This document shows, piece by piece, positions 7,018 to 13,713 of a stretch of DNA of 16,012 nucleotides. Numbering within the stretch: the stretch's first letter is position 1; every line of letters begins with the position of its first letter. The stretch spans positions 1 through 16,012 of the forward strand of contig DATCZS010000078.1 in NCBI GenBank assembly GCA_036525795.1, read 5' to 3'. Under the pieces are notes generated by a model. It made no database searches, had not been told where the DNA came from, and saw nothing but the letters and a program-made list of their open reading frames with translations. A program made the translations under genes and the position numbers. This DNA comes from DATCZS01 sp036525795 (GTDB lineage: Bacteria > Actinomycetota > Acidimicrobiia > Spongiisociales > ZC4RG35).

Positions 7018-8216
7018 GGGCGCATCCCTTCACGAAGTCGGCTGACCCCGATTGCACCGGTGACCGCTCCGAAGGCCAGCATCGCCAGCACCGGGACCAC
7101 GACCACTCCCAGATCGTCCGATCGAAGGTCGGCAAGGCCTTGCATGAACCACCCGTGAGGGGAGATGAACCGCAGCGAGGCGAGGATCCCGCCGGCCTGG
7201 GAGACATCGAAGAACGTCCCGCCCACGAAACCGAGCACCATGCCGATCATCGAGCCGAAGGCGCCGGCCTGCTCGGCGCTCCGGGCGAACCCGGCGATGA
7301 GCGCAACGATGCCCACGGCGGCGATGATGGCGCCGAGCACCAGCAGCGCCACCCCCACCGGAGGCCCCCAGTCGGCGTCGACGGCGAACGTCGTCGCAAC
7401 GAACAGCACCACCATGCTGACCAGTCCCACCAGGAAGGCGCTCAACAGCTTGCCTCCCAGCACGGACGTGCGCGAGATGGGCGACGACAGCAGGCGCGTC
7501 ATCGTCCCGGTCCGGCGCTCCTCGAGCAGTCCGATGATCCCCGACTGGACGGTGAAGAACAGGAAGAAGATGGCCATGCCGGCCGCGTAGAAGGTCACAC
7601 CGTCCAGTTGCTTGGTGGATGCGGTGTCATCCCTCACGGTGACCGGATTGGGCGTCTGCAGGACCTGCACACCGGTGCTGAACCGGTCCACCTCGCCCCC
7701 GATCAGGCTTTCGACGGTCGCCACCGCCACCCTGACCGCCGTCAACTCGCCTGCGTATCCCTCGACGATTGCGACGGCGATCCCGGCCTCGGTCTGCGAT
7801 CCCTGGTTGCCGATCACCTGGATCTCGGCGGGGCGTTCCGACTGCACGGCGTCGGAGAAGCCCGCCGGGAAGATGATCGCCGCGTCGGCGGTCTCGACAC
7901 CCTCCGTTCCCCCGAAGGGAGTCACCTCGGCGTCGACCAGCGCCTCGGCCTCGGCGACCGTGTCGACCTCGATCACCTCGATGCCCGCCGCCCCACCGAG
8001 GACGTCCTCGACGAACAGGCGCGCGACCGGACCCCGGTCGAGGTCGGCGACCACGTACCTGCCCTCGAACTCGAAGCCCGACAGGGGGTTCAGCACGAAG
8101 CCGAACACCAGGGCCAGACCCAGCGGGGCGACCACCCCGATGATGTAGGCAGACCGGTCGCGAAGCCTCTGCTTCAGGTCCTTCTTGGCGATGATCCAGG
8201 CGGCGCTCACGATCAC
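7014..8216 (-). CDS. ABC-2 type exporter permease (first)
   Basis: 400 residues. It starts with IIAKKDLKQRLRDRSAYIIG, the usual amphipathic lead-in of NatB-like permeases, followed by one helix (about 24-41), an extracytoplasmic domain to about residue 195, then five or six helices containing the conserved LLEERRTGTMTRLLSSPISR coupling region and ending in ISPHGWFMQGLADL and a last helix. It resembles the second permease in layout but little in sequence, suggesting a heterodimeric membrane part. ATG at 8216 overlaps the ATPase stop by 4 nt and its own stop overlaps the next ATG by 4 nt. The cargo is unknown. Confidence 0.94.
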   Translation of the reverse strand: MIVSAAWIIAKKDLKQRLRDRSAYIIGVVAPLGLALVFGFVLNPLSGFEFEGRYVVADLDRGPVARLFVEDVLGGAAGIEVIEVDTVAEAEALVDAEVTPFGGTEGVETADAAIIFPAGFSDAVQSERPAEIQVIGNQGSQTEAGIAVAIVEGYAGELTAVRVAVATVESLIGGEVDRFSTGVQVLQTPNPVTVRDDTASTKQLDGVTFYAAGMAIFFLFFTVQSGIIGLLEERRTGTMTRLLSSPISRTSVLGGKLLSAFLVGLVSMVVLFVATTFAVDADWGPPVGVALLVLGAIIAAVGIVALIAGFARSAEQAGAFGSMIGMVLGFVGGTFFDVSQAGGILASLRFISPHGWFMQGLADLRSDDLGVVVVPVLAMLAFGAVTGAIGVSRLREGMRP

Positions 8217-9166
8217 TCCCGCAGCGCCCGGCCGGTGAGCTTGAGGAACACGGATTCGAGGTCGGCCGAGTCGACGTTCACGCTCTTCACCATCGACCCC
8301 GTCCGTCCGGCGATCTCCAGGATCTGCGGAAGCCGGTCATGGGCCCGGTCGACGATGAGGGTGATCCCCTCGTCGCCGACGGCGGCGTCGTCGACGGCGT
8401 CGATCTCGGAGAGCGCGGCAGCGGTGGCCGCCAGGCTCCCCGACGCAGTGAGAGTCAACCGGTCCTTCTGTCCCACGATCCGCACCAGGTCGGCCTGGGA
8501 GCCCTCGGCGATCAGCTCGCCCTGGTCGACGATGCCGATCCGGTCGCACAACCGCTCGGCCTCCTCCATGTAGTGCGTGGTGTACAGGACCGCCATGCCC
8601 TCCTCCCCCAGGCGTTCGACGCTCTCGAGAATGGCGTTGCGGCTCTGCGGGTCGACCCCCACGGTCGGTTCGTCGAGAATCAGGAGCGCCGGACGATGCA
8701 GCAGGCCGATGCCGATGTTGAGCCGCCGCTTCATGCCTCCGGAGTACTCATCGGTTCGATCGCCTGCCCGATCGGTGAGCTCGATGATTTCGAGGACCTC
8801 GGCGACCCGGCGCTTCAGCTCGGCGCCCTTGATGCCCTGCAGCCGTCCGAAGAACTCGAGGTTCTCGAACGCGTCGAGGTCCGGGTAGATGGCCAGATCC
8901 TGAGGAACCAGCCCCACCAGTCGTTTGGTGTGGGTGGCGTCCGGGCTCATCGGTTCCCCGGCCAGCCTGATGTCGCCGCCATCGGGCTCGAGCAGCCCGG
9001 CGATCATCGAGATGGTCGTGGTCTTGCCGGCTCCGTTGGGGCCGAGCAGTCCGTAGGTCTCGCCCGGCCCGATACTGAACCCGATTCCTCTGACGGCCTG
9101 GTGGCTGCCGAACGACTTTCGGATGTCGGAACACTCCAGTACCAGGCCACCTGGTGGTGCGGTCAT
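8213..9166 (-). CDS. ABC-2 exporter ATP-binding protein
   Basis: 317 residues. The nucleotide-binding domain has Walker A GPNGAGKTT (42-50), Q-loop VPQD (87-90), signature YSGGM (141-145), Walker B LLILDEP (161-167) with D-loop VDPQSRN, and the H-loop His in TTHYMEEAERLCDRI near 198. All catalytic residues are present. A C-terminal extension from about 225 to 317 with alternating beta-like segments ends SADLESVFLKLTGRALRE, as in drug/antibiotic (DrrA/CcmA) type ATPases. It powers the two permeases encoded downstream. The frame is open upstream to 10057, but ATG at 9166 is chosen because GGAGA lies 5 nt upstream and the ABC domain starts 10 residues in. A palindrome sits just before the ribosome binding site. 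Confidence 0.95.
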   Translation of the reverse strand: MTAPPGGLVLECSDIRKSFGSHQAVRGIGFSIGPGETYGLLGPNGAGKTTTISMIAGLLEPDGGDIRLAGEPMSPDATHTKRLVGLVPQDLAIYPDLDAFENLEFFGRLQGIKGAELKRRVAEVLEIIELTDRAGDRTDEYSGGMKRRLNIGIGLLHRPALLILDEPTVGVDPQSRNAILESVERLGEEGMAVLYTTHYMEEAERLCDRIGIVDQGELIAEGSQADLVRIVGQKDRLTLTASGSLAATAAALSEIDAVDDAAVGDEGITLIVDRAHDRLPQILEIAGRTGSMVKSVNVDSADLESVFLKLTGRALRE

Positions 9167-9177
9167 GTCGATCTCCG

Positions 9178-9191
9178 GTTGGGACCCCAAC
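9178..9191. promoter_or_regulatory. Perfect palindrome before the ABC operon
   Basis: GTTGGG, 2 nt, CCCAAC, ending 11 nt before the ATPase start and next to its ribosome binding site. It could be an operator or a hairpin controlling translation. No convincing -10 was seen in this gap. Confidence 0.4.
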
Positions 9192-9232
9192 GATTGTGTC
9201 GCACCGCAGGTGGCGCTAGAGCCAAGAGACCC

Positions 9233-9625
9233 GTGTCGCCAGGCGAAGGCCCCCCCCGGGGCGCCCGTGACTCGCCGGCCACCACCGGCTGCACCGCGGC
9301 GGGAGCGTCGGTCGGCCCGCCCCGGGTCGATCTCGGCGAATTCGGTGTGGAGGCGTCTGTTTCGTTCACCGCCGGCTCCGATTCGATCACCGTGGCCAAC
9401 GCCGGTGAGTTCGGCCACACGCTGGTGGTGGCGGATGAATCCGGCCGCGTTTTGGACGCCTCCCCGCTCGTCGCTCCCGGCGAAGAGATCACCTTCGACG
9501 TCGAGCTCACTCCCGGCACCTACGACTTCACGGGCCGCATCGTCGTGCAGACGGGCGACGGACGCCTGGTCGATCACTACGCAGAGGGAATGAGGACGAC
9601 GGTGGTGGTGGGAGGAAACGGCTGA
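9233..9625 (+). CDS. Cupredoxin-like domain protein, 5' end uncertain, possibly degraded
   Basis: About 130 residues if started at GTG 9233. From about residue 34 the sequence fits a plastocyanin/cupredoxin beta-sandwich: GEFGVEASVSFTAG, ITVANAGEFGHTLVVADE (with the His where the first copper ligand sits), VAPGEEITFDVELTPGTYDF, then DHYAEGM near the C-terminus, which resembles the usual His and Met ligands. The Cys expected after YDF is absent and about ten residues are inserted. Proteins of this class are exported, yet no reading frame upstream offers a signal peptide; an 8-base C tract at 9250-9257 could hide a frameshift. The start has only a weak AGAG. It is divergent from the ABC operon. 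It may be a copper-free cupredoxin or a decaying gene. Confidence 0.55.
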   Translation: MSPGEGPPRGARDSPATTGCTAAGASVGPPRVDLGEFGVEASVSFTAGSDSITVANAGEFGHTLVVADESGRVLDASPLVAPGEEITFDVELTPGTYDFTGRIVVQTGDGRLVDHYAEGMRTTVVVGGNG

Positions 9626-9757
9626 CCGAGAGGACCGCCGTCTGACCCGATCGATGCGCGAACAGGCCGCCCCGGCACCAGACCACGTCCTTTCGGCCCT
9701 GTAACTCGATCGATCCCCGACGTCCAATGGGGTTGAAGGGGGGAAAGGAAGGGACGA

Positions 9758-10054
9758 ATGGCCGTCTCGCAGAAGACGCCTCCCGAGACCCGTACCTACC
9801 AGCCGATGACGCCGGTCCGGTCGGTCTGGCGCAACACGGTCGAGTGGGTGTTGGGGATCGTCGGCGCCGTCAGCCTGTTCCTGGGGTTGTTCATCGCCTA
9901 CGCCGGAGAGAACCAGTCCCTGGGTTTGGGTGGTGACTGGTCCTGGCAGGTGGGCGAAATCGCCTCCGGGTGGATGTACGGCTTCCTCATCGGTGGCGCC
10001 GTCCTCCTGATCGGGCTGATCGGCCTGGTCTATCAGGACATCCGCCGCCGGTAG
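9758..10054 (+). CDS. Small membrane protein with two helices
   Basis: 98 residues. A polar N-terminus of about 27 residues (MAVSQKTPPETRTYQPMTPVR) precedes helix 1 (about 28-48, VEWVLGIVGAVSLFLGLFIAY), a Gly/Trp-rich loop AGENQSLGLGGDWSWQVGEIA, helix 2 (about 71-91, GWMYGFLIGGAVLLIGLIGLV) and a basic end YQDIRRR. Both ends are expected in the cytoplasm. ATG at 9758 is supported by GGAAGGG at 9747-9753. It stands alone, followed by a strong hairpin. I do not recognise the family. Confidence 0.82.
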   Translation: MAVSQKTPPETRTYQPMTPVRSVWRNTVEWVLGIVGAVSLFLGLFIAYAGENQSLGLGGDWSWQVGEIASGWMYGFLIGGAVLLIGLIGLVYQDIRRR

Positions 10055-10067
10055 CAAGCCACGCGTA

Positions 10068-10104
10068 CAACGGCCGGCGATGCGCGCTCGGTCGTCGGCC
10101 GTTG
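10068..10104. terminator. Strong bidirectional terminator hairpin
   Basis: CAACGGCCGGCGA, an 11-nt loop and TCGTCGGCCGTTG form a 13-bp stem with one G-U pair. It lies between the convergent genes ending at 10054 (+) and 10139 (-). The tail on the plus side is only mildly T-rich. Confidence 0.65.
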
Positions 10105-10138
10105 CTCGCTCTCTTGTTCGCCTCGGTTCGACACGCGC

Positions 10139-10732
10139 CTACATCTGAATCCCCATTGCCAGGACGGCCACCAGGGCGAGACCTGCCACCGGCACGCCGA
10201 TCAGAGCAGCCTTGAGCCGGGTCGGGATCGGCGCCTGCGAGAGCCGCGGGGCGAACACCACCGAAAACCCCCAGGCCTCCAGCGTCAGCATCGGGAGATA
10301 CCACACGACTCCGAGAACCTTCTCGGTCGGGTCCATCCGCCAGTTGTCGAACACCGCATCGGAGAGTGCCGGCCACTGGGTGGCGAGCGCGGCGAGACCC
10401 AGGACACCGACCAGCCAGGTCGGACGGCGGCGGCCGATGGCGATCGCACCCAGGATCACCGCCGGCCACATGACCGCGCCGCCGGCGCCGAGCAGGACCA
10501 ACGCCAGCACTGTGAAACGCCACCACCCGACTCCGAGCCGCCACCGTCGCAGACGAGCGAATCCGAGGAGCGACCCGGCGATGACAGACGCCCCGATGAT
10601 GAACAGGGTCCCGCTCCAGCTGAACTCAGGGCTGGTGGAGATGAATCGCATCCACGCCCGCATCACCACACCCCAGGTGAGCCCGACAAGCGCTCCGGCG
10701 AGGATCGGGTGGCTTCGTGCAAACGTCTGCAT
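10139..10732 (-). CDS. Multi-pass membrane protein, unknown function
   Basis: 197 residues with about six hydrophobic segments, near 9-26, 40-58, 71-94, 104-121, 140-160 and 176-195. The N-terminus AGALVGLTWGVVMRAWMRFIS and the first loop SPEFSWSGTLF are the most distinctive parts; arginine clusters (ARLRRWRLG, GRRRPTW) mark cytoplasmic loops. I cannot name the family. ATG at 10732 has GGAG at 10738-10741 on the minus strand, 5 nt upstream. The gene is divergent from the sigma-factor operon, with a 272-nt gap, and no clear -10 was found for it. Confidence 0.84.
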   Translation of the reverse strand: MQTFARSHPILAGALVGLTWGVVMRAWMRFISTSPEFSWSGTLFIIGASVIAGSLLGFARLRRWRLGVGWWRFTVLALVLLGAGGAVMWPAVILGAIAIGRRRPTWLVGVLGLAALATQWPALSDAVFDNWRMDPTEKVLGVVWYLPMLTLEAWGFSVVFAPRLSQAPIPTRLKAALIGVPVAGLALVAVLAMGIQM

Positions 10733-11004
10733 CAGAACTCCAATCCATCGTCGGGGCCACCGGGATCACCCACCGTGGCCTTGGCACACACCGAACCTCC
10801 CACCATCAGAGCCGTAGCTGGTCGCACTTCCGCCGCAGCGGTTGGCACAATCAGCGCCCAGTTGAGTTCCCGCACGCCATCTCCTTTCCCATCGGCACCC
10901 TGCCAGGAGCGTCCGGAGCGCCCCGGTCCGAAGAGCCGCCTTCAGACCATGCGGGGGCCGGGTTCTCCCGTATGGTGGATAGACGTGCCACGAAGGGCGG
11001 CCGG
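10733..11004. other. Divergent intergenic region
   Basis: Apart from the TATGGT -10 and GAAGGG ribosome binding site serving the sigma-factor gene I see no gene-like frame, RNA gene or clear repeat here. Open frames on both strands lack recognisable protein features. Confidence 0.5.
10971..10976 (+). promoter_or_regulatory. -10 element TATGGT for the sigma-factor operon
   Basis: TATGGT fits TANNNT. Transcription would start near 10983, followed by GAAGGG at 10992-10997, 7 nt before the GTG at 11005. No clear -35; a promoter read by the ECF factor itself was not recognisable. Confidence 0.4.
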
Positions 11005-11643
11005 GTGACAGCGGGCGTCCCCATTATTCGGCGTCACCCGAGTGCGGAGTCTCGTTCGTCCGTATTGACGATGGTCCTCGAGATCCCGTCATCACTCAGG
11101 ATGCTTGCGACCGCCGTAGAACGGCCGCTGGCTGGCCTCAGCGCCGGCGAACTCGATTCGTTGGTGGCGCGGTTGTTCACCGAGGAGGCGGCCAATCTGG
11201 TGCGGCTGGCTCGCTTCTTCGTGGATGATCGCACGGCAGCCGAGGACCTGGTTCAGGAGGCATTCATCCGGTTGACCCGGTCGATTCACCGCATCCACGA
11301 CCAGGCCAAGGTGAAGCCATATCTGCGTTCGATCGTGCTGAACCTGGCCCGGGATCACAACCGGAGAGGTCTGATGTCGCTCCGGCATCACCCGCCGGCC
11401 GACCCGGACCCGCCCGCCATCGACGAGATGATGGAGGCCGATGAGGACCGGCGCCGGGTGATCGCCGCATTGCGGTCGCTGACACGCGGTCAGCGCAACG
11501 TGTTGGTGCTCCGGTTCTACATGGAGCTGTCGGTGCGGGAGACCGCCGACACCCTCGGCCTCTCGGTCAACACGGTGAAGACCCAACAGCAGCGCGGTCT
11601 GGCGGCGCTGGGGGCGATGCTCGAGGCAGGGGGTCAGGCGTGA
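11005..11643 (+). CDS. ECF-family RNA polymerase sigma factor
   Basis: 212 residues from GTG 11005. Sigma region 2 spans about 58-122: LVRLARFFVDDRTAAEDLVQ, AFIRLTRSIHRI, KVKPYLRSIVLNLARDHNRR, the core-binding and -10 recognising part. Region 4 spans about 150-206: VIAALRSLTRGQRNVLVLRFYMELSVRETADTLGLSVNTVKTQQQRGLAAL, a helix-turn-helix for the -35. Region 3 is absent, as usual for ECF factors. It directs RNA polymerase to a stress or signal regulon. GTG 11005 is preferred for GAAGGG 7 nt upstream; ATG 11071 (190 residues) lacks a ribosome binding site but gives a more typical N-terminus. The stop overlaps the next gene's start by 4 nt (GTGA), tying it to the membrane protein that follows. Confidence 0.93.
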   Translation: MTAGVPIIRRHPSAESRSSVLTMVLEIPSSLRMLATAVERPLAGLSAGELDSLVARLFTEEAANLVRLARFFVDDRTAAEDLVQEAFIRLTRSIHRIHDQAKVKPYLRSIVLNLARDHNRRGLMSLRHHPPADPDPPAIDEMMEADEDRRRVIAALRSLTRGQRNVLVLRFYMELSVRETADTLGLSVNTVKTQQQRGLAALGAMLEAGGQA

Positions 11644-12260
11644 CGGCCCTCGAGCATCGCCTGCACGACGCGCTCTGCGCCGGAGCGGAGCAGACCACTC
11701 CGGCCCCTGACCTCTTCGCCCGGGTCCAGCTATCGATACGGGAGGACCGCCTGCGGCGTACGCAGTTGCGACGACGGCTGGCCATCATCGGGTTGTTGGC
11801 CGGGGCGCTGGCCTCGATCACATATGGAACGTCTACGTTCGAGGATGGGAGATTGCTGATGGCATGGTGGGTCCTAGAGGTGATCGCAACGGTCGTCCTT
11901 GTCGGGCTGGCGGTGTGGCTCGGACCGTTCATCAAACGGTTCGGACGGGCGTACGCGGCCGATGTGTTCAGGGCCAACCCGCTCACCGGCAAGAGCTTCA
12001 TCGTCCTGGCCGACATCGTGTACTACCTGATCTTCGGGGCGTACATCCTGTTCACGGTCCGCTTCCAGCCCGAAGCCAACTGGTCCGAGAACGTGGGTGC
12101 CCGTCAGCTGCAGTGGGAGGTGGCACGAATCGGCGGGATCCTGCTGATCATCGGGATTCTTCACGGGGCCAACATCGTGCTGATGCCGGTTCTCGGCCGC
12201 CTGTTCTCGCTCAACCGCCGGCTCGATGCCCGCAACGCCAACGACGGCATGGATGGATGA
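11640..12260 (+). CDS. Four-helix membrane protein, probable anti-sigma factor
   Basis: 206 residues. The N-terminal 45 residues are soluble and basic (PDLFARVQLSIREDRLRRTQLRRR), like the cytosolic sigma-binding start of many actinobacterial anti-sigma factors. They are followed by helices near 46-64, 74-95, 118-142 and 163-187, with a polar loop FQPEANWSENVGARQLQWEV outside. No HxxxCxxC zinc motif is present, so it is not a ZAS-type anti-sigma factor. The GTG start overlaps the sigma gene by 4 nt, which supports a partner role; direct homology was not recognised. It probably holds the sigma factor at the membrane until a signal, but this is inferred from arrangement. Confidence 0.85.
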   Translation: MTALEHRLHDALCAGAEQTTPAPDLFARVQLSIREDRLRRTQLRRRLAIIGLLAGALASITYGTSTFEDGRLLMAWWVLEVIATVVLVGLAVWLGPFIKRFGRAYAADVFRANPLTGKSFIVLADIVYYLIFGAYILFTVRFQPEANWSENVGARQLQWEVARIGGILLIIGILHGANIVLMPVLGRLFSLNRRLDARNANDGMDG

Positions 12261-12312
12261 GGGGGAGGGCCTCTTCGGCCGGCGGGGGATCCTGAGCGTC
12301 GTCGAGTCGGTT

Positions 12313-12326
12313 GAGGCCGAGGCCTC
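12313..12326. terminator. Weak hairpin between convergent genes
   Basis: GAGGC, CGAG loop, GCCTC: a 5-bp stem in the 90-nt gap between genes ending at 12260 (+) and 12351 (-). A second short stem (GCGCC at 12327-12331 and GGCGC at 12341-12345) follows. No T-tract. Confidence 0.25.
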
Positions 12327-12350
12327 GCGCCGGTATCGAAGGCGCCGAGG

Positions 12351-13283
12351 TCAGCTGGGAACCGCAGACCCGCTTCGCCCGGACACGTCAATGCCGGCAT
12401 GGGCCGCCAAGAACGCCGACAACCGGCGATCGGTGAGGCCGGCCTGTTCGATGTTGATCAGATGCCCGGTGTTCTCGACGAGTTCGGTCTCGACTTCCGG
12501 GATCAACACCTGTGCCCGACTCAGAGCTGCCCGGGGTGGGTAGATGACCTCGCGGTCCCCGATCATGAGCAGCGTCGGCGACCGGATTCCGGCCAGTTCG
12601 CGGTCATCGAAGGCATGGGGAAATGGCGCCTGCCGCTGGTAGCGGAAGAATGCCAGGTGCAGGGTGAGGACCTCCACCAGCCTCTCATCGACCTCGACCC
12701 TGCCGCCGAACAGGGCCTTGATCGACGGCGGGCCGGTCCAGGCCGGCATGTACGGTCCGGCGCTGATCATCAACCTCATCGCACGGCGGAACGGCAGGAT
12801 CGAGGCGGCGGGGGCCAGGAGGGCGAGCGGTCCCACCCGATCGGGTGAGAGGATCGCCAGGTTGAGCGCCAGCCAACCTCCCTGCGACGAACCGACCAGT
12901 GCCGGCCGCTCCAGTCCCAGCTCGTCGAAGAGGTCGAGGAGCCAGTCGCGGCAGTCCTCCCTGCTGAACATCGGATGCGTCTGGGTGCCGAGTCCCGCCG
13001 AACCGATGTAGTCGACGGCGAACACCCGATACCGTTCCGACAGGGCGCCCACGTTGGGGTACCACTGCGTCGCACCGAAACCGGTGGCGGCGTGAAGCAT
13101 CACCAGCGGGGGTCCGGCCGAACCGCTCGTCACGACGTGAGTGATGCCAAACCGGGTCGCCACCAGGCGCGACTCGTACGGGACAGGCCAGCGCTCCATG
13201 GCGGCGTGATATGCCGCGACGTAGCGGAGGCGGCCGCGCTCGGATTTCCAGCCAGAGGGACGGACGGCGGTGGTGTCGGCCAT
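12351..13283 (-). CDS. Alpha/beta-hydrolase fold esterase-like enzyme
   Basis: 310 residues. The catalytic triad is visible: nucleophile S133 in VGSSQGG, acid D243 in LMIGDREVIYPP and H274 in NTGHLINIEQ. The oxyanion region is LHAATGFGATQW. A cap region lies around residues 155-225. The N-terminal stretch YVAAYHAAMERWPVPYESRLVATRFGITHVV precedes the first strand and is shared by a group of uncharacterised bacterial hydrolases. No signal peptide, so it is cytosolic. ATG at 13283 is chosen for AGGAG 6 nt upstream over ATG at 13307, which has none. Substrate unknown; carboxylesterase or C-C hydrolase are both possible. It is divergent from the 91-residue gene at 13416 and has a TAGGTT -10. Confidence 0.94.
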   Translation of the reverse strand: MADTTAVRPSGWKSERGRLRYVAAYHAAMERWPVPYESRLVATRFGITHVVTSGSAGPPLVMLHAATGFGATQWYPNVGALSERYRVFAVDYIGSAGLGTQTHPMFSREDCRDWLLDLFDELGLERPALVGSSQGGWLALNLAILSPDRVGPLALLAPAASILPFRRAMRLMISAGPYMPAWTGPPSIKALFGGRVEVDERLVEVLTLHLAFFRYQRQAPFPHAFDDRELAGIRSPTLLMIGDREVIYPPRAALSRAQVLIPEVETELVENTGHLINIEQAGLTDRRLSAFLAAHAGIDVSGRSGSAVPS

Positions 13284-13318
13284 GTTCACTCCTGTCCGGC
13301 ACGCCACCGATACCAGTC

Positions 13319-13324
13319 AACCTA
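13319..13324 (-). promoter_or_regulatory. -10 element TAGGTT for the hydrolase
   Basis: The same hexamer as before the dehydrogenase and the EamA gene. It lies about 35 nt upstream of the ATG, giving a leader of roughly 28 nt that holds the AGGAG ribosome binding site. Confidence 0.42.
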
Positions 13325-13403
13325 GGGCGGAACCGGGCCGGGGTTCAGGGTCCTCCGGCCCGGACACCGCTCGTAGACGCAATGGTCCCAACCAGGCCAT
13401 CGG

Positions 13404-13409
13404 TAGGCT
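13404..13409 (+). promoter_or_regulatory. -10 element TAGGCT, leaderless start
   Basis: GGTAGGCT fits GNTANNNT; 6 nt (TCTTCC) separate it from the ATG at 13416 and none of them form a Shine-Dalgarno sequence. Confidence 0.55.
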
Positions 13410-13415
13410 TCTTCC

Positions 13416-13691
13416 ATGGTCGATCAAGACCGAGCCCCGAGCCTGGCGCGACTGCTGGCGGCCGCCGGACGCGCCCACCACGCCGAGTTCGGCGGACCGC
13501 ATCTCGAGTGGCCAGAGTGGTATGCCGCCTTTGTGCATCCGGCCATCGGCGAGCTGGTCGGGCCCGAGCCGACCGTCGACGAGGTGGCCGAGTGGCTTCG
13601 GCAGGCAGACGAGAGCCACCGGGCACAGGCGCCCGATGAACCCTGGCCTTCGTTCTACGCCGGGTGGATCCTCGAGAACACCGGCCGGTGA
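13416..13691 (+). CDS. Small conserved-looking protein with WPEWYA motif, unknown function
   Basis: 91 residues, soluble, no signal peptide. It contains ARLLAAAGRAHHAEFGG, PHLEWPEWYAAFVHPAIGEL, a helical PTVDEVAEWLRQADESHRAQ and ends PSFYAGWILENTGR. The paired histidines, the acidic residues and the WPEWYA/FYAGW aromatic motifs suggest a small helical domain that binds a ligand or a partner; I recall similar motifs in unnamed actinobacterial proteins but cannot name a family. ATG at 13416 has a TAGGCT 6 nt upstream and no ribosome binding site, fitting a leaderless transcript. The aminotransferase gene starts 22 nt after its stop but with its own -10. Confidence 0.78.
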   Translation: MVDQDRAPSLARLLAAAGRAHHAEFGGPHLEWPEWYAAFVHPAIGELVGPEPTVDEVAEWLRQADESHRAQAPDEPWPSFYAGWILENTGR

Positions 13692-13701
13692 GCCCCGGGC
13701 G

Positions 13702-13707
13702 TAGGCT
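13702..13707 (+). promoter_or_regulatory. -10 element TAGGCT, leaderless start of the aminotransferase
   Basis: TAGGCT, 6 nt (GAGGCG), then ATG at 13714. The GAGG is too near the ATG for a usual ribosome binding site, so a leaderless start is likely. Co-transcription from the gene before is also possible. Confidence 0.5.
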
Positions 13708-13713
13708 GAGGCG

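Noticed and set aside
6996..8573. 525-codon open frame on the plus strand
   Set aside because: Antisense to the first permease and the ATPase, His/Arg/Asp-rich, no recognisable domain.
9216..9221. TAGAGC or, on the other strand, TAGCGC as a -10 for the divergent pair near 9200
   Set aside because: Neither ends in T and no -35 supports them.
8339..9232. Plus-strand frame running into the cupredoxin-like region
   Set aside because: It is antisense to the ATPase and shows no hydrophobic signal sequence; only the part after about 9233 resembles protein.
9701..9708. GTAACTC as a -10 for the 98-residue membrane gene
   Set aside because: It fails the TANNNT pattern and has no matching -35.
9167..10057. 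Open frame extending the ATPase upstream on the minus strand
   Set aside because: It overlaps the cupredoxin-like gene and the 98-residue membrane gene. The ABC domain begins just after ATG 9166, which has its own ribosome binding site.
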